Below, one piece after another: positions 22,270 through 35,038 of a stretch of DNA of 64,000 nt; position 1 is the first letter of the stretch, and each line of letters opens with the position of its first letter. The translations under genes were made by a program, and so were the position numbers. The notes beneath the pieces were generated by a model. The model made no database searches and was not told the DNA's origin. It was given only the letters and a program-made list of their open reading frames with translations. The stretch lies in NCBI RefSeq assembly GCF_042242105.1, contig NC_092012.1, forward strand, positions 2,542,970 to 2,606,969, read 5' to 3'. Source of the DNA: Pempheris klunzingeri. Taxonomy: Eukaryota; Chordata; Actinopteri; Acropomatiformes; Pempheridae.

Positions 22270-24729
22270 TCACCAAAAAACAAAGAGAGGTTCTGCCCGA
22301 GCTCGTCAGCCAGTGAACTTCCCGCCCAACATAATTAATTCAACGTTTGACCGCTCGGTGGCCAAACCAGTCCAAGCTCGGCCTCCCAGATATCTCTGTT
22401 CCCGCTCGCCTGAAAGGAGCAAGCTGTGCCGGTTGCCATGGTGACGCCGTGCCGGGGAGGGCGGGGTGGGGGGGGATTGTGGGAAAAAGGAGTCGCTCAG
22501 ATCTCATGCTTGTTTAGAGCCGAACTCGCTCGCTCACTCCCACAACGTGGAGCATGTAAACAGAAATCTGTGCTTTGTGTTTCTGCTGCGTCTGTAATTA
22601 TAAAACGTATAAACAGCGTATTATAACACTGGGAGACATTCTGCATTATCAGAATGTCACTTTTCATACTTTGCTGCTTAACTTTATGTATTTTATGTAT
22701 TTATTCAGACTTTTAGAGCCCAAACACAGAAAAGATTAAGTTTACTGTCATAAGAGATGAAGAAAACTAGCAAATAATCACATTTCAGGAGCTGAATCAG
22801 TGGTTTTTTTGTTGTATTTTCTTAAAAAAAACCCTGCAGACTGTGAATAAAAGTATGAAGAGCGTGCAGGAGCTTTTCTGTCTTCTTCTGCACAGAGGAA
22901 GAAGATCCCTTCAATCGTCCTCGCCGTTTTGTCGCGGGGGAAGAAATGTGAGCAGCCCGAGTGGCTCAAACCCTATTAAACCCATAATTACCCCTCAGGG
23001 CAATTCCACCAAGCAGGGTAAACAGGTTGAGGGCTGGATCAGCGAGGGCGAGTCCCGGCTGGAGTCTGGATCATCACACACAATGTTTTCCACCTTTTAA
23101 AAACACACATCCGGCGAAGGGAAGCAGCCACGTGCATTCAACTCAAGCACAAGTATGAACTTTAGGCGCTTTACTAGCGAATTTACATTTTCTGCCGCTT
23201 TGTGCTTCTCCTGCACTGAATCTGAGGGGTAAATATTGTTCTTCGACGGCTCTAGTTGTGCTACAGGTTACAGTTTTTCACCTCCGTCCAGTCCAGTGAA
23301 AACCAGAAACCTCCACGTGTGTGTCGAAGGATGAAGAGCTCCTTCAGGGGCCTTCTGCAGCTAAACACACCGTCTCAAACCTTCTCAGATCAGCTGGAAA
23401 ATGCACCACGTGGTTCCTGCAGGACTGCAAACATATGGTGATCTTATGGACCATGATGCATTGCTGGAGATTAAACTACCAAACAGGATATAAACGGTGC
23501 CCTTAAATGTGGTCGAATATTTCAAACCCTCTTGGTGCATTTGAGTTTGCGAGTTGTTGGTGTTTTCATAAATTGCTGAGATGATTATAAAGATAATTAT
23601 TTAGCGGGTGGTGAGTTAATATATTGTAATTTTAGGCATAAAGAGTTTTTTTTTTTTCTTAGTAATAGTTTGCCCAAACGTTTCCCGCTTGCTAGCTAGC
23701 TAAACTGTTAGCTGCAGTTAGCTTGAACAGCAAACAAATCGCGTGCACGACCTTAAACGTCTTCAGCGGGAAAATACAGCACACGCATGAATGCAGCAGT
23801 GGGATTACTGATTTTAATGATTTAACGCCGTAATCGGACATTTGAGGCTTCTTCCACAGCGAGGAGGAGGAGGAAGAGTGGCGCAGTGCATTCTGGTAGT
23901 TGTAGGTTTTCTGCCTTTAGAGATGGTGTCTACATCTGTCTTCATTTAAGGCTTTTTAATGCCAACGTTTAATCATATTTAAAGCCAAAGAGGCGACAAC
24001 GAAGCGCTTTAAAGCCTTGAGTTGTGTCCTTGGTAACAGAATAATGGAGACATTTGAATTCAACTCTGAAAAAGAACATTTTTAATTAAATGTTGAGGCA
24101 TTTTGAGCTTGAAGTGGATTTAAGGCTGACAGGCTGACTCAATGAACCATTCAAGACCTTCACAAACTGACTATTAAGACTATTTAATACTTTTTGAGGC
24201 CTAATGTGACTTTTTTCTCCGTCCTCGCTGGTCATTTAGCTCCAATTTCAAAAACATTTGCACCTTTTCAGCCCAAATTTATGAACAAACAGCAGTGAAA
24301 CACTAATTTAATACAAAAACATCAGATATTATATTCAAACGCTGACTTTTTTTTACCATTTTACTGCAGAATGAGCACTTTGACTTGCAGTGGAGTGTTT
24401 TCCCGGTGTGGTAGTAGTACTTTTACTTGAATAAAAAGGAGTACTCTGAGTACTTCCTCCTCCTCCTGTCGGGCTAAACTTGTCACGTTAAAGATCTCAG
24501 AATGCCGCCAAACCGGTACCGAGTTCCTGGGAGCGGAATAATCCTTCAGAGGAGACCCACGCCGTATGGAAACATAATTAAGGTCAAGCTGCAGAGGGAA
24601 GCTCGACCTGCAGCTGAACTGATTTACAGCCTCACATGTGGAGGAAAAGACCCGCTGACGGGTCGGAGAGATGAAATATTGGCCGGCTGATGCCACCATG
24701 CACGACACCGACCCACATTCCCATCTGAA

Positions 24730-24894
<165 letters not shown>

Positions 24895-26394
24895 GCTCGG
24901 TCGATCGTCCTGCAGAGGCCGAGCTGCACATCACGTCAGAGTTACTAAACATTGATTGTTTTATGACATTTCAGACACGGTCGCTCCATCCAGCTTCTCC
25001 AATAGGAGGATTTACTCTGGTTTTAAATCACTGGAAACTGATTATTGTTGGGTTTTAACATTTAAAAAGATGTTTCCTGTGACTGAATTGAAGTTTTTTC
25101 TGAGTTAGTAACAGAAATGAAGGTCAAAACTGTAAGAATCTGCAAAAAACACACAGTTATCCATGAAGATTAGAGCCAGTTTGAATAAATAACGTCACTA
25201 AACCATCAGGATGCTTCAAAGCAGCCTGACGAAGAGCCAAACTGCCATAAATCTGCCAAATAACATAAAACTTTACACATAAATCTGCCAAATAACATAA
25301 AACTTACAACATAAATCTGCCGAACTGTTAAATAACAGAAAATTGTAGCTTTGTGCTGAGAAACTTCTGATAATCAATTAAAACCTCTGACGTTTGTGGC
25401 TTCTCACGTGTAAAAACTAAAAGGTTCACCTGTTAAAAAGATGACAAAGGTGTTCGTGTTCGTGTTCGTGCGGCGTAACCGTGACGTAGCGAAGTACGAA
25501 GTCAGAGTGACGTTAACAACGAAACGTGAGACTTTAACACTGGAGAGCAACGTTTGTTTGCCGTTTCACACCAACAGTTAGAAAAAAAGCTTGACCGCGA
25601 TCGTTTCCAGACGTTTTTCATCACGTGTTGTGACGAAACTGTGACGTTTCCACAAAACTGATTTATTTTTCAACACATTTTTGATTTTGTTTGATGGTTT
25701 TCTGCCTTTCATGATGATAAATTAAACAAAAGCTCAACATCTTTTGGGTTTGAACTTGAAAATAAACTAAATAAAACATTTGAAGACGTCAATTTGAGCT
25801 GCGTTTTTAATATTTTATGACAAATTTGACGTAGAACTAACAACCACACGACCACCGAGCGACTCCTGAACCTAATTACAGCTTCTGTTTTCATTTCTAT
25901 TCTTATTTTATACACATTCAGACACACACACTCCAACAGCAGAGGATCATCTTATCTTACTAGTGATCAAACAATAAATTGGTTAATGATTAACTGATAG
26001 TGAACATATTTGTCACATTACTCCCCCAAAAGCAGCCTGAAAGTCCTGCAGTACTTTTATTTTCTCTTTTCATCAGATTGTTTAGAATAAATTTGTTCAG
26101 ATGTTTAGTAAAGTTTAAAGAGTTTTAGAGTCACGGGATGTTTTAAAATCAGTGGATCCAACCACAGAAGCCAGGATATCAGACTGTCCTCTGATCTTTA
26201 CCTTTATTTCTGGTCAAAATGTGGAATAATTTCCCCTCTAAAATTAAAATAAAGAAAAAACTGCAGTGTGGTTGTGTATCATGAGACTCGTGTTTTAAAA
26301 AGGTGCCAAATGCAAAAAAAAGGGCATGAAAATGATCAATTATTGGCTTAAAATACTTAGATATTGATTGGATCAGCAGGCAAGAGCTGATATC

Positions 26395-26490
26395 TGCCAA
26401 ACAGTCCTGTGTGGGACAAAGTCCAACAAGAGCTGATCAACTTAACCTTCACTTTCTGTTTGCACCAAACTCCATTCAAAAAACAGCCGT
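26395..26490. repeat. Degenerate foldback-family fragment
   Basis: TTGCACCAAACTCCATTCAA followed by AAACAGCCGTTTTTA resembles a decayed core arm. Confidence 0.4.
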
Positions 26491-26962
26491 TTTTAATCAG
26501 AGATGACTGGCAGTGCTGCTGGTCTTGCAAAGCTTCAAATAAGTTGTAGTTCCCACAAACGCGGAATTAATCACCCGATCTTTTCTTTTTTTCTCGTGGG
26601 TTTTCATACAAGAGTCTGGAAAAAGATCTTGAAGCGATGAGCTGAGCGACACAATGAGAGTATTTTTCAGCAGAATGTGAAGGGAAGATTTGTACTGCAG
26701 CAGCTCACTGAGTAACAAGTGGTCTGACAGTGAAGCTCCTCACCGAGTCACAAACACATAAATCACACTCGGGCGCCACATCACCAGCTCACCGCCTATA
26801 AATCCACCAAACTGCGCCAAAACGGGAACAAACCAGCGATCAATCGATAAAAGTGCTGATCGATCCGGACCTGATCAGACTCTCATACTCACTAAAACAG
26901 AGAAAGACGCACCAGAGGAGCAGAGTTTGCAGGAGAAGTTTCCCCAGCTGGAGGTTACTTAC

Positions 26963-27060
26963 ATGCGTGGGTCTGTTTGTTTTCTCCTGCGGGGATCCTG
27001 AGTGCGGGTCTGAGTGCGGGTCTGAGCGGACTGAGTGACCTCCGGACCGACGGGAGCAAC
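26963..27060 (-). other. cd82: Probable non-coding first exon of cd82
   Basis: On the minus strand a consensus 5' splice site (GTAAGT at 26957-26962) follows GC-rich sequence. The next usable acceptor in the gene is CTGCAG just before 12817, which leads into the short leader and the ATG at 12807. A 14-kb first intron fits this gene type. The exon's upstream limit is not visible; 27060 is nominal. A long (CA)n array begins about 40 bp further upstream. This is inference from the donor only. Confidence 0.5.
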
Positions 27061-27100
27061 AAAGAGTGTGTGAGGAGGAGCAGCAGCAGCAGGAGGAGGC

Positions 27101-27101
<1 letters not shown>

Positions 27102-27190
<89 letters not shown>
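27102..27190. repeat. (AC)n microsatellite upstream of the cd82 first exon
   Basis: About 44 uninterrupted AC units, 140-230 bp upstream (minus strand) of the putative first-exon donor at 26962. Confidence 0.97.
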
Positions 27191-27192
<2 letters not shown>

Positions 27193-27387
27193 CTCCGGTC
27201 CACCGTGTGGCAGATATGAGAAGTAACCAGCCTGCTGCCCCCCCCCTTTAACCCCTGAACCCCCGCAGAGCTCATCAATAACTAAACATGCGTCAGTTTA
27301 TCATAATTATCACTCAGAGGGCTTCGATCAGAGAAAGGTTTCTGTTATTTCATAGGAAGTTTTCAATCATTTTGGAAAAGTTTCTTA

Positions 27388-27740
27388 TTAATTTGATACA
27401 TTAAGTCATTATTTGGAGAAATTAAGTCATTTTTTAATATATTAAGTCATTATTTGGAGATATTACATCATTTTTTTAATATATTACGTCATTTTTTTAA
27501 TATATTAAGTCATTATTTGGAGAAATTAAGTCATTATTTGGAGATATTAAGTCATTTTTTAATATATTAAGTCATTATTTGGAGATATTAAGTCATTTTT
27601 AAATATATTACGTCATTATTTGGAGATATTACATCATTTTTTTAATATATTACGTCATTTTTTTATATATTAAGTCATTATTTGGAGATATTAAGTCATT
27701 TTTTAATATATCAAGTCATTATTTGAAGGTACTACGTCAT
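27388..27740. repeat. AT-rich minisatellite (AAGTCATTATTTGGAGA unit)
   Basis: Alternating units ATTAAGTCATTATTTGGAGA and ATTAAGTCATTTTTTAATAT, with CGTCA and ACATCA variants. Decayed units continue to about 27900. Confidence 0.93.
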
Positions 27741-27929
27741 TATTATAAGAAAGTTCCCCGCAGCTCATCATGGAGGATTAAAAACAGGCTCCTCTGCAGC
27801 TGCTCCACTAAATATGAGCCTTGTACTATTATATAGTCATTATTTTGATATATTAAGTCATTATTTTGAGAAACTTTCATTATTTTGGAGAAGTTCTGAG
27901 TGTCACAGCCTATTATATATTCATGTACA

Positions 27930-28022
27930 TATATTATATCTGTATGTTGTTAAATGTTGAGAGAAACAGAACATTTCTTGCATGTAAACACATTTTTGGC
28001 CAATAAAGCTGATTCAGCATTA
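27930..28022 (+). repeat. Retroelement 3'-tail fragment
   Basis: CATTTCTTGCATGTAAACAC...TTTTTGGCCAATAAAGCTGA is a recurrent teleost LINE-type 3' end. Confidence 0.55.
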
Positions 28023-28879
28023 AGAAAACATGCACACAGTGAAAAACATTACTGTACATTCACTTGTTTTTCATCTATTGATTGATTAGATATTTAAAAA
28101 GTCCTGGGATCAGCCGGTGAAACATTAAGCATGTTTTTGACAATAGATAGAGGAGAATAAAGACATGACGTCAGCGCTGGCGAGTACAAGGTCTCCAGAT
28201 AACAGTGGTCATACCAGGAGGAGGAGGAGGAGGAGGAGGAGGAGGGTGATGAAGTCAGGGTCGGTCTGAAGGGTACAATGCTCCTCCACACACCACGACA
28301 CACACAGTCAGCGTGAGAGTGTGTGTGTGTGTGTGTGAGGCCCACGAGTGATGTTATTCTGGCTGGGTGACAGCGCTGTGTGATGAAGAAGAAGAAGAAG
28401 AAGAAGAGGAGGAGGAGAAGAAGGAGAAGAAGAAGAAGAGGCTTCTCTCATGGGCCTCACATGGTTTCATGAGCTCTGACTCACAGACGGGATCTCTTCT
28501 CTCTCTTCTTTCTCTCTCTTACGTCGCAGCCTCCTTTCTTTACTCCACAAACGTCATGGTCACGCTCAGAAGCGCTTATATCATGTCCTTAAAGGGCGAC
28601 TCCGCTAAAACAAACAAGAAGACCTCTGTAGCTCCTCATCTCTGCTGCAGTCAGATCTGTTACTACAGCAAAAGTACTAATATACTAATAATAAACTGTA
28701 GAAATACCAAATAACAAATAAAAGTCCTGCATTGAAAATGTTACGTCTGTATAATGAGGAAAAGGTTGTTAAAGTGTTTAAGCAGCAAAGTGTCCTGTTG
28801 TACTATTATATATTCTATCAGTAGATTATCATTGATTGAAAAGCAGGATTTTACTGTTGGAGCTCATTTTTATGTGTTT

Positions 28880-29205
28880 TTAACCAGAAACAGCTCTTAT
28901 ATAGTTCTCTTCAAAGCCACCAGACTCCATTGACAAAAACACTAATTTTACCTTGAGGGCCAAATGAGTTGCTGGTCTTCTGCTGCCTCGGTCGGTTAGT
29001 TTGTTTGTGTTATTTTGTGACTTTGGTGTTTTAAAGAGTTACTTGGGATCCAACTCAGAAGTGGTGTAACATATTTTAGCACAAACTAACTAACTGACTG
29101 AGGCAGCAGTAGGCCAGCAATGCATGTGGCCCTCAAGGTAAAATTAGTGTTTTTGTGAATGGAGTCTGGTGGGTTAGAAGAGGGCGCTATAATGGCTGTT
29201 TCTGA
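28880..29205. repeat. Foldback repeat family, core-only copy 11
   Basis: AGTTCTCTTCAAAGCCACCA left and GGAGTCTGGTGGGTTAGAAG right, ending AGGGCGCTATAATGGCTG. The GGATCC block is missing. Confidence 0.85.
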
Positions 29206-29689
29206 TAACTCCACATTAGTCTGAGAACAACCTACAGGGACTAAAAGTAAATTCATTTGCTTTATAGATTTATGGCAGATTCAAATGATAAAGCTGGTGT
29301 TAATACTGTATTTTTTTTATCATTGTGATCAAGTCTATGAGTGTAGAATCTACTGAAAGCATCAAGTGTCGGTGAACCGGCTGCGTTTATAGTTTTATAT
29401 TCCACTAATAAAGGGAATAAAAGACCAAACAGAATAAAATTAACCACCTGAATTCAAGAGATTTAAGCATGAAAATATTTTAAACATATAAACATAATGT
29501 AAACACTGATTGTTTCTCGGGTTGGAAAGTTATATTCTGATTAAATACTCACATTTTATCAAACCACTTTATTTAGCATCCAAGAAAACAGTTCAGTTAG
29601 TCTCGAATCAGACTGATGAGAAATTGTCCATATAAGTATTTCTTTATTTTATCTATTTGGTACCAAGTCAAGTACTTTTAAGCAGCATT

Positions 29690-29785
29690 TTAATGTTTGT
29701 GTCTTGTTTTTGTCCCTCTAAAGCACTTTGAACAGCCCTGTGTCTGAAAGATGCCATATAAATAAATGTGTCTTGCCTTAATGTT
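29690..29785 (+). repeat. Retroelement 3'-tail fragment
   Basis: TAAAGCACTTTGAACAGCC...GCCATATAAATAAATGTGTC then TTGCCTTAATG, a recurrent teleost retroelement end. Confidence 0.55.
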
Positions 29786-30507
29786 GCAGCTGGTTTAGAT
29801 GAACTAAACACTCCATAAAAATTGAACGCCTCATTTAGTAGTTTAATCAGCAGCTCAGCTGAGGAAAATACACCAATATTTCCCCAAGATCCTGCTTATT
29901 ACATGTCTTTGTACTAAAAGCATCAATAATTTAACAAACATTGATTGAGAAATGATTTTATTGCTCATTTAACACAAATACAACTGTAGAACATTGTGAT
30001 TAAATCAGAATCAAGTACTCAAAAAAACAACTGCATAATAAAATGAAATCTTAACTGTACAAAAGTGCAGGACTTAGTGTTAAAACTTTCCCATCTGTTA
30101 CACTAAAACTAAACACATTTAAAGACTAATTTCTAAATGATGAGTGTTTTTGGTGGGTGAAACTTAAAAACCAGATCCAAAAGTTTGGTAAACAAGTTAA
30201 TAGTTTAACTTATGAACACAGTCGATGGTTCAAAAAAAATGAAACGTCCATGAAATGAGGCCAAATCCTGCATGTGTGAGATTTAACACAGAGAATTTCA
30301 TTTAAATTCCAGTTATGTCCAGGTTTTTTTAAGATAAAGCAGCATGAGGGAGGAAAAAGAACAAAGTTTAGTGCTGAGAGTTCATCCTGGTGACCCAGAG
30401 GTTGATCGATCAATAAAAAAGCTGCACTGGAGTAAAATCTGTACCTTTGAGTTGCGCCCACATTTCTGAACAAACCACAAAGTTTGGATCAAAAATTATA
30501 AAAACAT

Positions 30508-30513
30508 TTTATT
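30508..30513 (-). promoter_or_regulatory. ccnb2: ccnb2 poly(A) signal
   Basis: AATAAA on the minus strand, about 75 bp after the stop codon; first good signal downstream of ccnb2. Confidence 0.6.
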
Positions 30514-30587
30514 AAAATCTAGTCTCCACAGGTCGTGATCGATCTAAAAATAAAGTGCAAGTGAAATGTCGGAAGGAAACGTCGTCC

Positions 30588-33500
30588 TCAGGGGTCTTTG
30601 AGCAGAGCGGCGGCCATGTTCCTCACGATGGAGCAGCTCAGCTGAGGGATGAGGCTGATCTTCATCAGCTTGCTGCTCGAGTACTTTCTCTTGATGGCCT
30701 GGAAAAGAAAATATAAAATAAATGTAAGAGCATCTAATAATTGACCTGAGAGCTCTTAGTTTAATACAGGAATGTTGGATCATTCCACCACACCAGACTC
30801 CATTGACAAAAACAGTAATTTTACCCGACAGGACATGTGAGTTGCTGGTGTACTGCTGCCTCAGTTTGTTAGTTTGGATTATTGAGAGAGTTTGCTTTTT
30901 ATTAAAGGGTTTACTTTGGATATGAACCAACATGTTAAAGACTCTAAAGTCAATGCAATCAGACCAAGAAACTCCAGGGTTCTGCGAGGTAAAATTACCA
31001 TTTTCATCAATGGAGTCTGGTGTGTTTGCAGAGAGCGATATAACGGCTGTTTGTGGTTAAACCAAAAGGATCTTCCAGGTCTCTCTCTGTAGGGATCCTT
31101 TCCATGATGCTGTCACACACTTAGAATAACACTCTGAGCCTGTCAGTGGCTTTGTCATTCACTCCGTCTAGTTCTTGTGCTTCGTTTCTCACCTGGAACT
31201 TTGTTTTCCCGTCGTTAACCATCACAACGTTTTTGGCGATGTGCTGCATGACTGGCTTCAGGTGGGCCTCGTCGTAGGCGGAGTAGTGCTGCTGAGTGGA
31301 CGACTGAAGGGGAGGAGACCAATTAAAGAACACAGCTTTACTAAAAAGCGTCAATGAGGCAGATTAACGACATTAAACTGCTTCAGTTCTGTCAGACTGA
31401 CCCACGGCAGCCCGTCGAGCAGCAGCTGGGAGAGGCAGAGGGAGGCTGCGGCAATCTCAGAGGGCCGGTAGTGCACCATGTCGTAGTCGATGAGGGTCAG
31501 CTCCATCAGGTACTTGGCCAGCGTGTGTCTCTCTACGTCAGACTGAGACAGAAACAGTCCAGGTGTTAAACACACAGCTACACTCATGAATTCAGTCCTG
31601 GAAAATTATGGCTGCAGCAATTAAGCAGTTTGTCAAAATGAAATTAGAACATCTGAGTTTCCACTGGAAGGGTTTTAAACTGAGAAGAGCTTTTCTCAGC
31701 AGTAAAAAAAACAAATTCAGATAAATAAAACTAATGAAATGCTCAAACCTGCCTGTAATAGAGTCTGATGTTTGCCTTTGTTTGTTCTACACTCCCTTAA
31801 ATTCAGCCTGCTCATAGAAAATGGCTGCTGGTCTCCTAGAAGACCTTGAAGGTTATATTGTTGTGGCAAACGTATCCAAACACTCACATTAGCCACCTTG
31901 GAGGCCCGTCTGAGGAAGTGTAAAGGAAGAGGACGTCCCAGCTGAAAGTTGAGGCTCCTTAAAACCACCTGCTCCATCTCCAGGATCTGAGACTTGGTGA
32001 AGGCGTTGTCTGTGATGTAGGCAAAGTCTCCGACCTCCGGAGCGTACATCTCCTCGTACTTGCAGGCCACCAACATGGACGTCACGCCGACGAGCTGCAG
32101 CTTTCTGCGAGAGACCGGCTGGACCTGCAGCACAGCGAGGAGAAGAGGGGTTTTCAAACAGAGCTCACAAATCCCCCAGAGAGACGAGCACGCAGGCGGT
32201 TCTTACCTGGAGGAAACGATCCAGGACGGCAACTGTGAGGTACAGAGTCTCCTGCAGCAGCTGGAACCTGGAGTGGACCTGGACCAGCCAGTCGATCAGC
32301 AGAGCTCGCATGCGTTCTGTGATTTCATAACCCTGCATGTAGTTTGCTCGTACGGCCTGCTCCACCTGAGGACACAGACGGAGACGTGAGACAACCCCAC
32401 GCAGGGCGAGAGCCCAGAGTTCGGCCCCCAGAGGGATTAAGTTACCTCCAGGGTGTGCAGATAGTGGTAGATGTCTTTGACATATTCGGAGCAGAGCTGC
32501 GGCAGGTCCGAGTCCTGCGCGTCCACGTCCTGCACGGTGAGCAGCGCCTCAGAGAAAGCCTGGCACAGCTCCGCCTCCTCCCTCATGGACACGTCGGCCG
32601 ACTCCTCTGACACCGGGGGGAGGGGGTCTGCGGGTGCTTGGACCTCCCGGACCGCTGGAGGCGCCGCCTGGACCGCAGCAGGTTTGGCCGCCAGGGTCGA
32701 CGGTTTGGCTGCTGCTTTGCCTCGTCCCGTCCTCTGAGGAAGTGAATCAAATGCAGGGTTATTTAAAAATGGATGTTTGAGTTTTGGGCTGTGAGGCTCG
32801 TTTAGCACAGCTTTCAATTCAGCTGTTTAAAGGAAACTTAATTTGCAGCCAAACTGTTGTGAAAGCACATTAGTCATTTCAGGTAAAGACGCCGTCCAAA
32901 ACCTACTTTTACATCTGTAAAACCTTTATTCCATTTAAAACCAGTATACTTTGAACCAAAGCCGTCTCAAATCAGAAATTTCTAATCTGGGTTTTTGTTC
33001 TCAGCCTGGTCTGATGTGGTTTACCTGTGGGGAGGAATAAAGCAGTGAAGTGTCCTTTATGCATTTAGAAATAGGGGTTTTAAAAAAGTGAACGTGGGTT
33101 TGAGACAGTGTTTAAGTCTTTAGCTGACACGTTTAACACTTTCACAACCGCAAGTGCTGCAAAAACGCCAAAAGCTGGAAGTTTCTCTTAACTATCAAAC
33201 TGACTTCAGTGTCTTTGCTTCTCTGTACATTAAAGAAGGTTGGAGTTGGAGAACAAAACCAGATACTTTAGTCCAGCTGCAGTCAGTGAACACTACAGCC
33301 TGATGATGGTTTAACAGCCTCCACACATCGGACCATGTGGAGCAGCTTGTGTGTCTTCCTGTGAGTCATCATGTGATCCACAGAGCTGATTACAGGTGAA
33401 TCACAGCCCAGAAGCCGTGTGTTGCTCCCTGATGTTACCTTTGTGTTGACTGCAGCAGGAAAGTTGGTGATCTCCCCCAGAGCAGCTCTCCTCAGACCCG

Positions 33501-33786
33501 CTGCGGTGCTTTTACCCATCTTCACCGGGTTCTCTGCGGCTGAAAGCTGCTAAAAAACAGACAGACACAAAACTAAAAACGTCAGAAAAACACAAACGCT
33601 GTCTGGTTTTCACTGACAGTTAAATTACCTGCATTATAGAAGCACAGGTGAACTAAGAGCCGAACAGGCAGGAGACGCTGGTGTTAGCTAACAATGCTAG
33701 CTAGCTAGCTAAAGTTAGCTAAACGCAGCAAAGCAGCGAAATAAACTCACTTTACTCACCGCAGCACGAACTTCAACAGAAGACAT
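30588..33786 (-). CDS. ccnb2: Cyclin B2, G2/mitotic cyclin
   Basis: Regulatory subunit that binds and activates CDK1 for entry into mitosis. Eight coding exons, all phase 0: 33760-33786, 33439-33546, 32446-32733, 32207-32365, 31888-32124, 31402-31542, 31193-31303, 30588-30698; total 393 aa (human CCNB2 about 398). The start is [10 protein letters not shown] destruction box RAALGEITN lies at residues 29-37. The cyclin N-box includes the hydrophobic-patch motif MRALL (160-164) and IDWLVQVH. Assignment to B2 rather than B1 rests on [23 protein letters not shown] and [19 protein letters not shown]. The end is ISLIPQLS...LLKDP. The acceptor of exon 2 is a tandem TAGCAG. The penultimate intron is mostly a foldback repeat. 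An AATAAA follows the stop by about 75 bp. Confidence 0.95.
30785..31160. repeat. Foldback repeat family, copy 12 (in the last ccnb2 intron)
   Basis: Core from CACCAGACTCCATTG to GGAGTCTGGTG, then the right arm with the GGATCC block and GTGACAGGC-type end. It fills most of the 494-bp intron and ends about 33 bp from the donor of exon 31193-31303. Confidence 0.88.
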
Positions 33787-33924
33787 CGTTAGTGTCCGCA
33801 GCTACGAGGCCAAACTGTGACTCAGAGAACCGAAAAAAAAAAGAGGATTCAATTTATTTACCGATAAAACAAAAGATCCGTGGACGCCAATTTCTGCACG
33901 CTAACAACACGGAAACGAGCAGCT

Positions 33925-33984
33925 TTCAAATAGCGCTCCGTCAAATCTGATTGGCTGCAGCTTTGATAGGACGCTCCTGATTGG
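33925..33984 (-). promoter_or_regulatory. ccnb2: ccnb2 promoter: two CCAAT boxes and CHR
   Basis: Reading the minus strand toward ccnb2, two GCCAATCAG boxes (CCAAT at 33980-33984 and 33950-33954) are exactly 30 bp apart, followed by a GC-rich CDE-like GGAGCGC and then TTTGAA (33925-33930), about 140 bp upstream of the ATG. Spaced NF-Y CCAAT boxes followed by a CHR (TTTGAA) is the known architecture of cyclin B2 and other DREAM/MuvB-regulated G2/M promoters. Seen: the motifs and spacing. Inferred: their activity. Confidence 0.75.
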
Positions 33985-35038
33985 CTGACAGCCTGAGGTC
34001 ACATGAGCAGGTCTGCAGGTGCTTAATAACAAAACAAACATGTTATTATTTGTTACTGTGACAACACGTGAAAATAAACAGATGAATAAGGTAGAAAACA
34101 TATAAACTAACTCATTATTAAATTAATTAATATAATTCTCTCATTAGGGAGTTTTACTGGATGATGTTTAATGGAAATATCTTTACTGAAAAGTCTGTTT
34201 TTATTCCGTTATTTCACCTTTAGTGACAGTGGTGATGTGGTTAACATAATTATAATTAAAGGTAAATCTCATTTACATAAATGGGAAAACTATAAACCCT
34301 TCATTTGTATGAAAAATGTAAATACTGTGTATTATCTATAAAAACTGTATAAATGACTGGAGGTATATGTGTGTGTATAAATGTATATTATATATTATAC
34401 TATATATTATATTATATCTTCCCTTCATGAGATTAAGTCATTATGAGTTAAAAACAAATAAATTAAAGTGTTGATGTCAGCGCCGTCCGACCTGTCAGCC
34501 AATCAGATGCCTCCTTTCTCTGACAGCCAGGAACTAAACCTCTTTATTTTAGCTAACGCTAACTAGCTAGCCCAATATAAAGATGTTTCTTAGTGTGTGT
34601 GTGGAGACTTTAGCAGATATTTGATTCAGCACGACTGTGACGTCTTTTCCCAGGAGAAAAAAATTACATTTAAATCTATTATTTTTTGGAGACTGGAAAC
34701 ATGAAAGTGAAGAGAGTCGATCAAAACAATAAAGCTGTGAGCCATAAAACCAAAACAAGAGGCTGAAAGACGCCAAAACTAGGAGTTCATATTAAGAGGC
34801 GAAGAATAACGACAGCGAGGAGTCTTTTGTTTAGTCTAGAGACGTTCGGCAAGAATAAAGTTTTCATTCTGTATTTGTTAGAAAAATGAACACAGTTTTG
34901 TTTTTACGACGCTGGAGTCATCGGCATAAAGTTACACTTTTAACGTTAATACATTTTGGTGACTGAAACTTTGAACTCATCAGCTGCTAAAAACAGAAGC
35001 CCCCATTTCTGAAAAACAACAATCAACAGCAGCATCTG

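Larger units (their letters stand above)
27300..30500. other. Intergenic region cd82 to ccnb2
   Basis: Contains the AT minisatellite, retroelement tails, (GGA)n at 28207-28244, (GAA/GAG)n at 28384-28440 and foldback copy 11. No gene seen. Confidence 0.6.
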
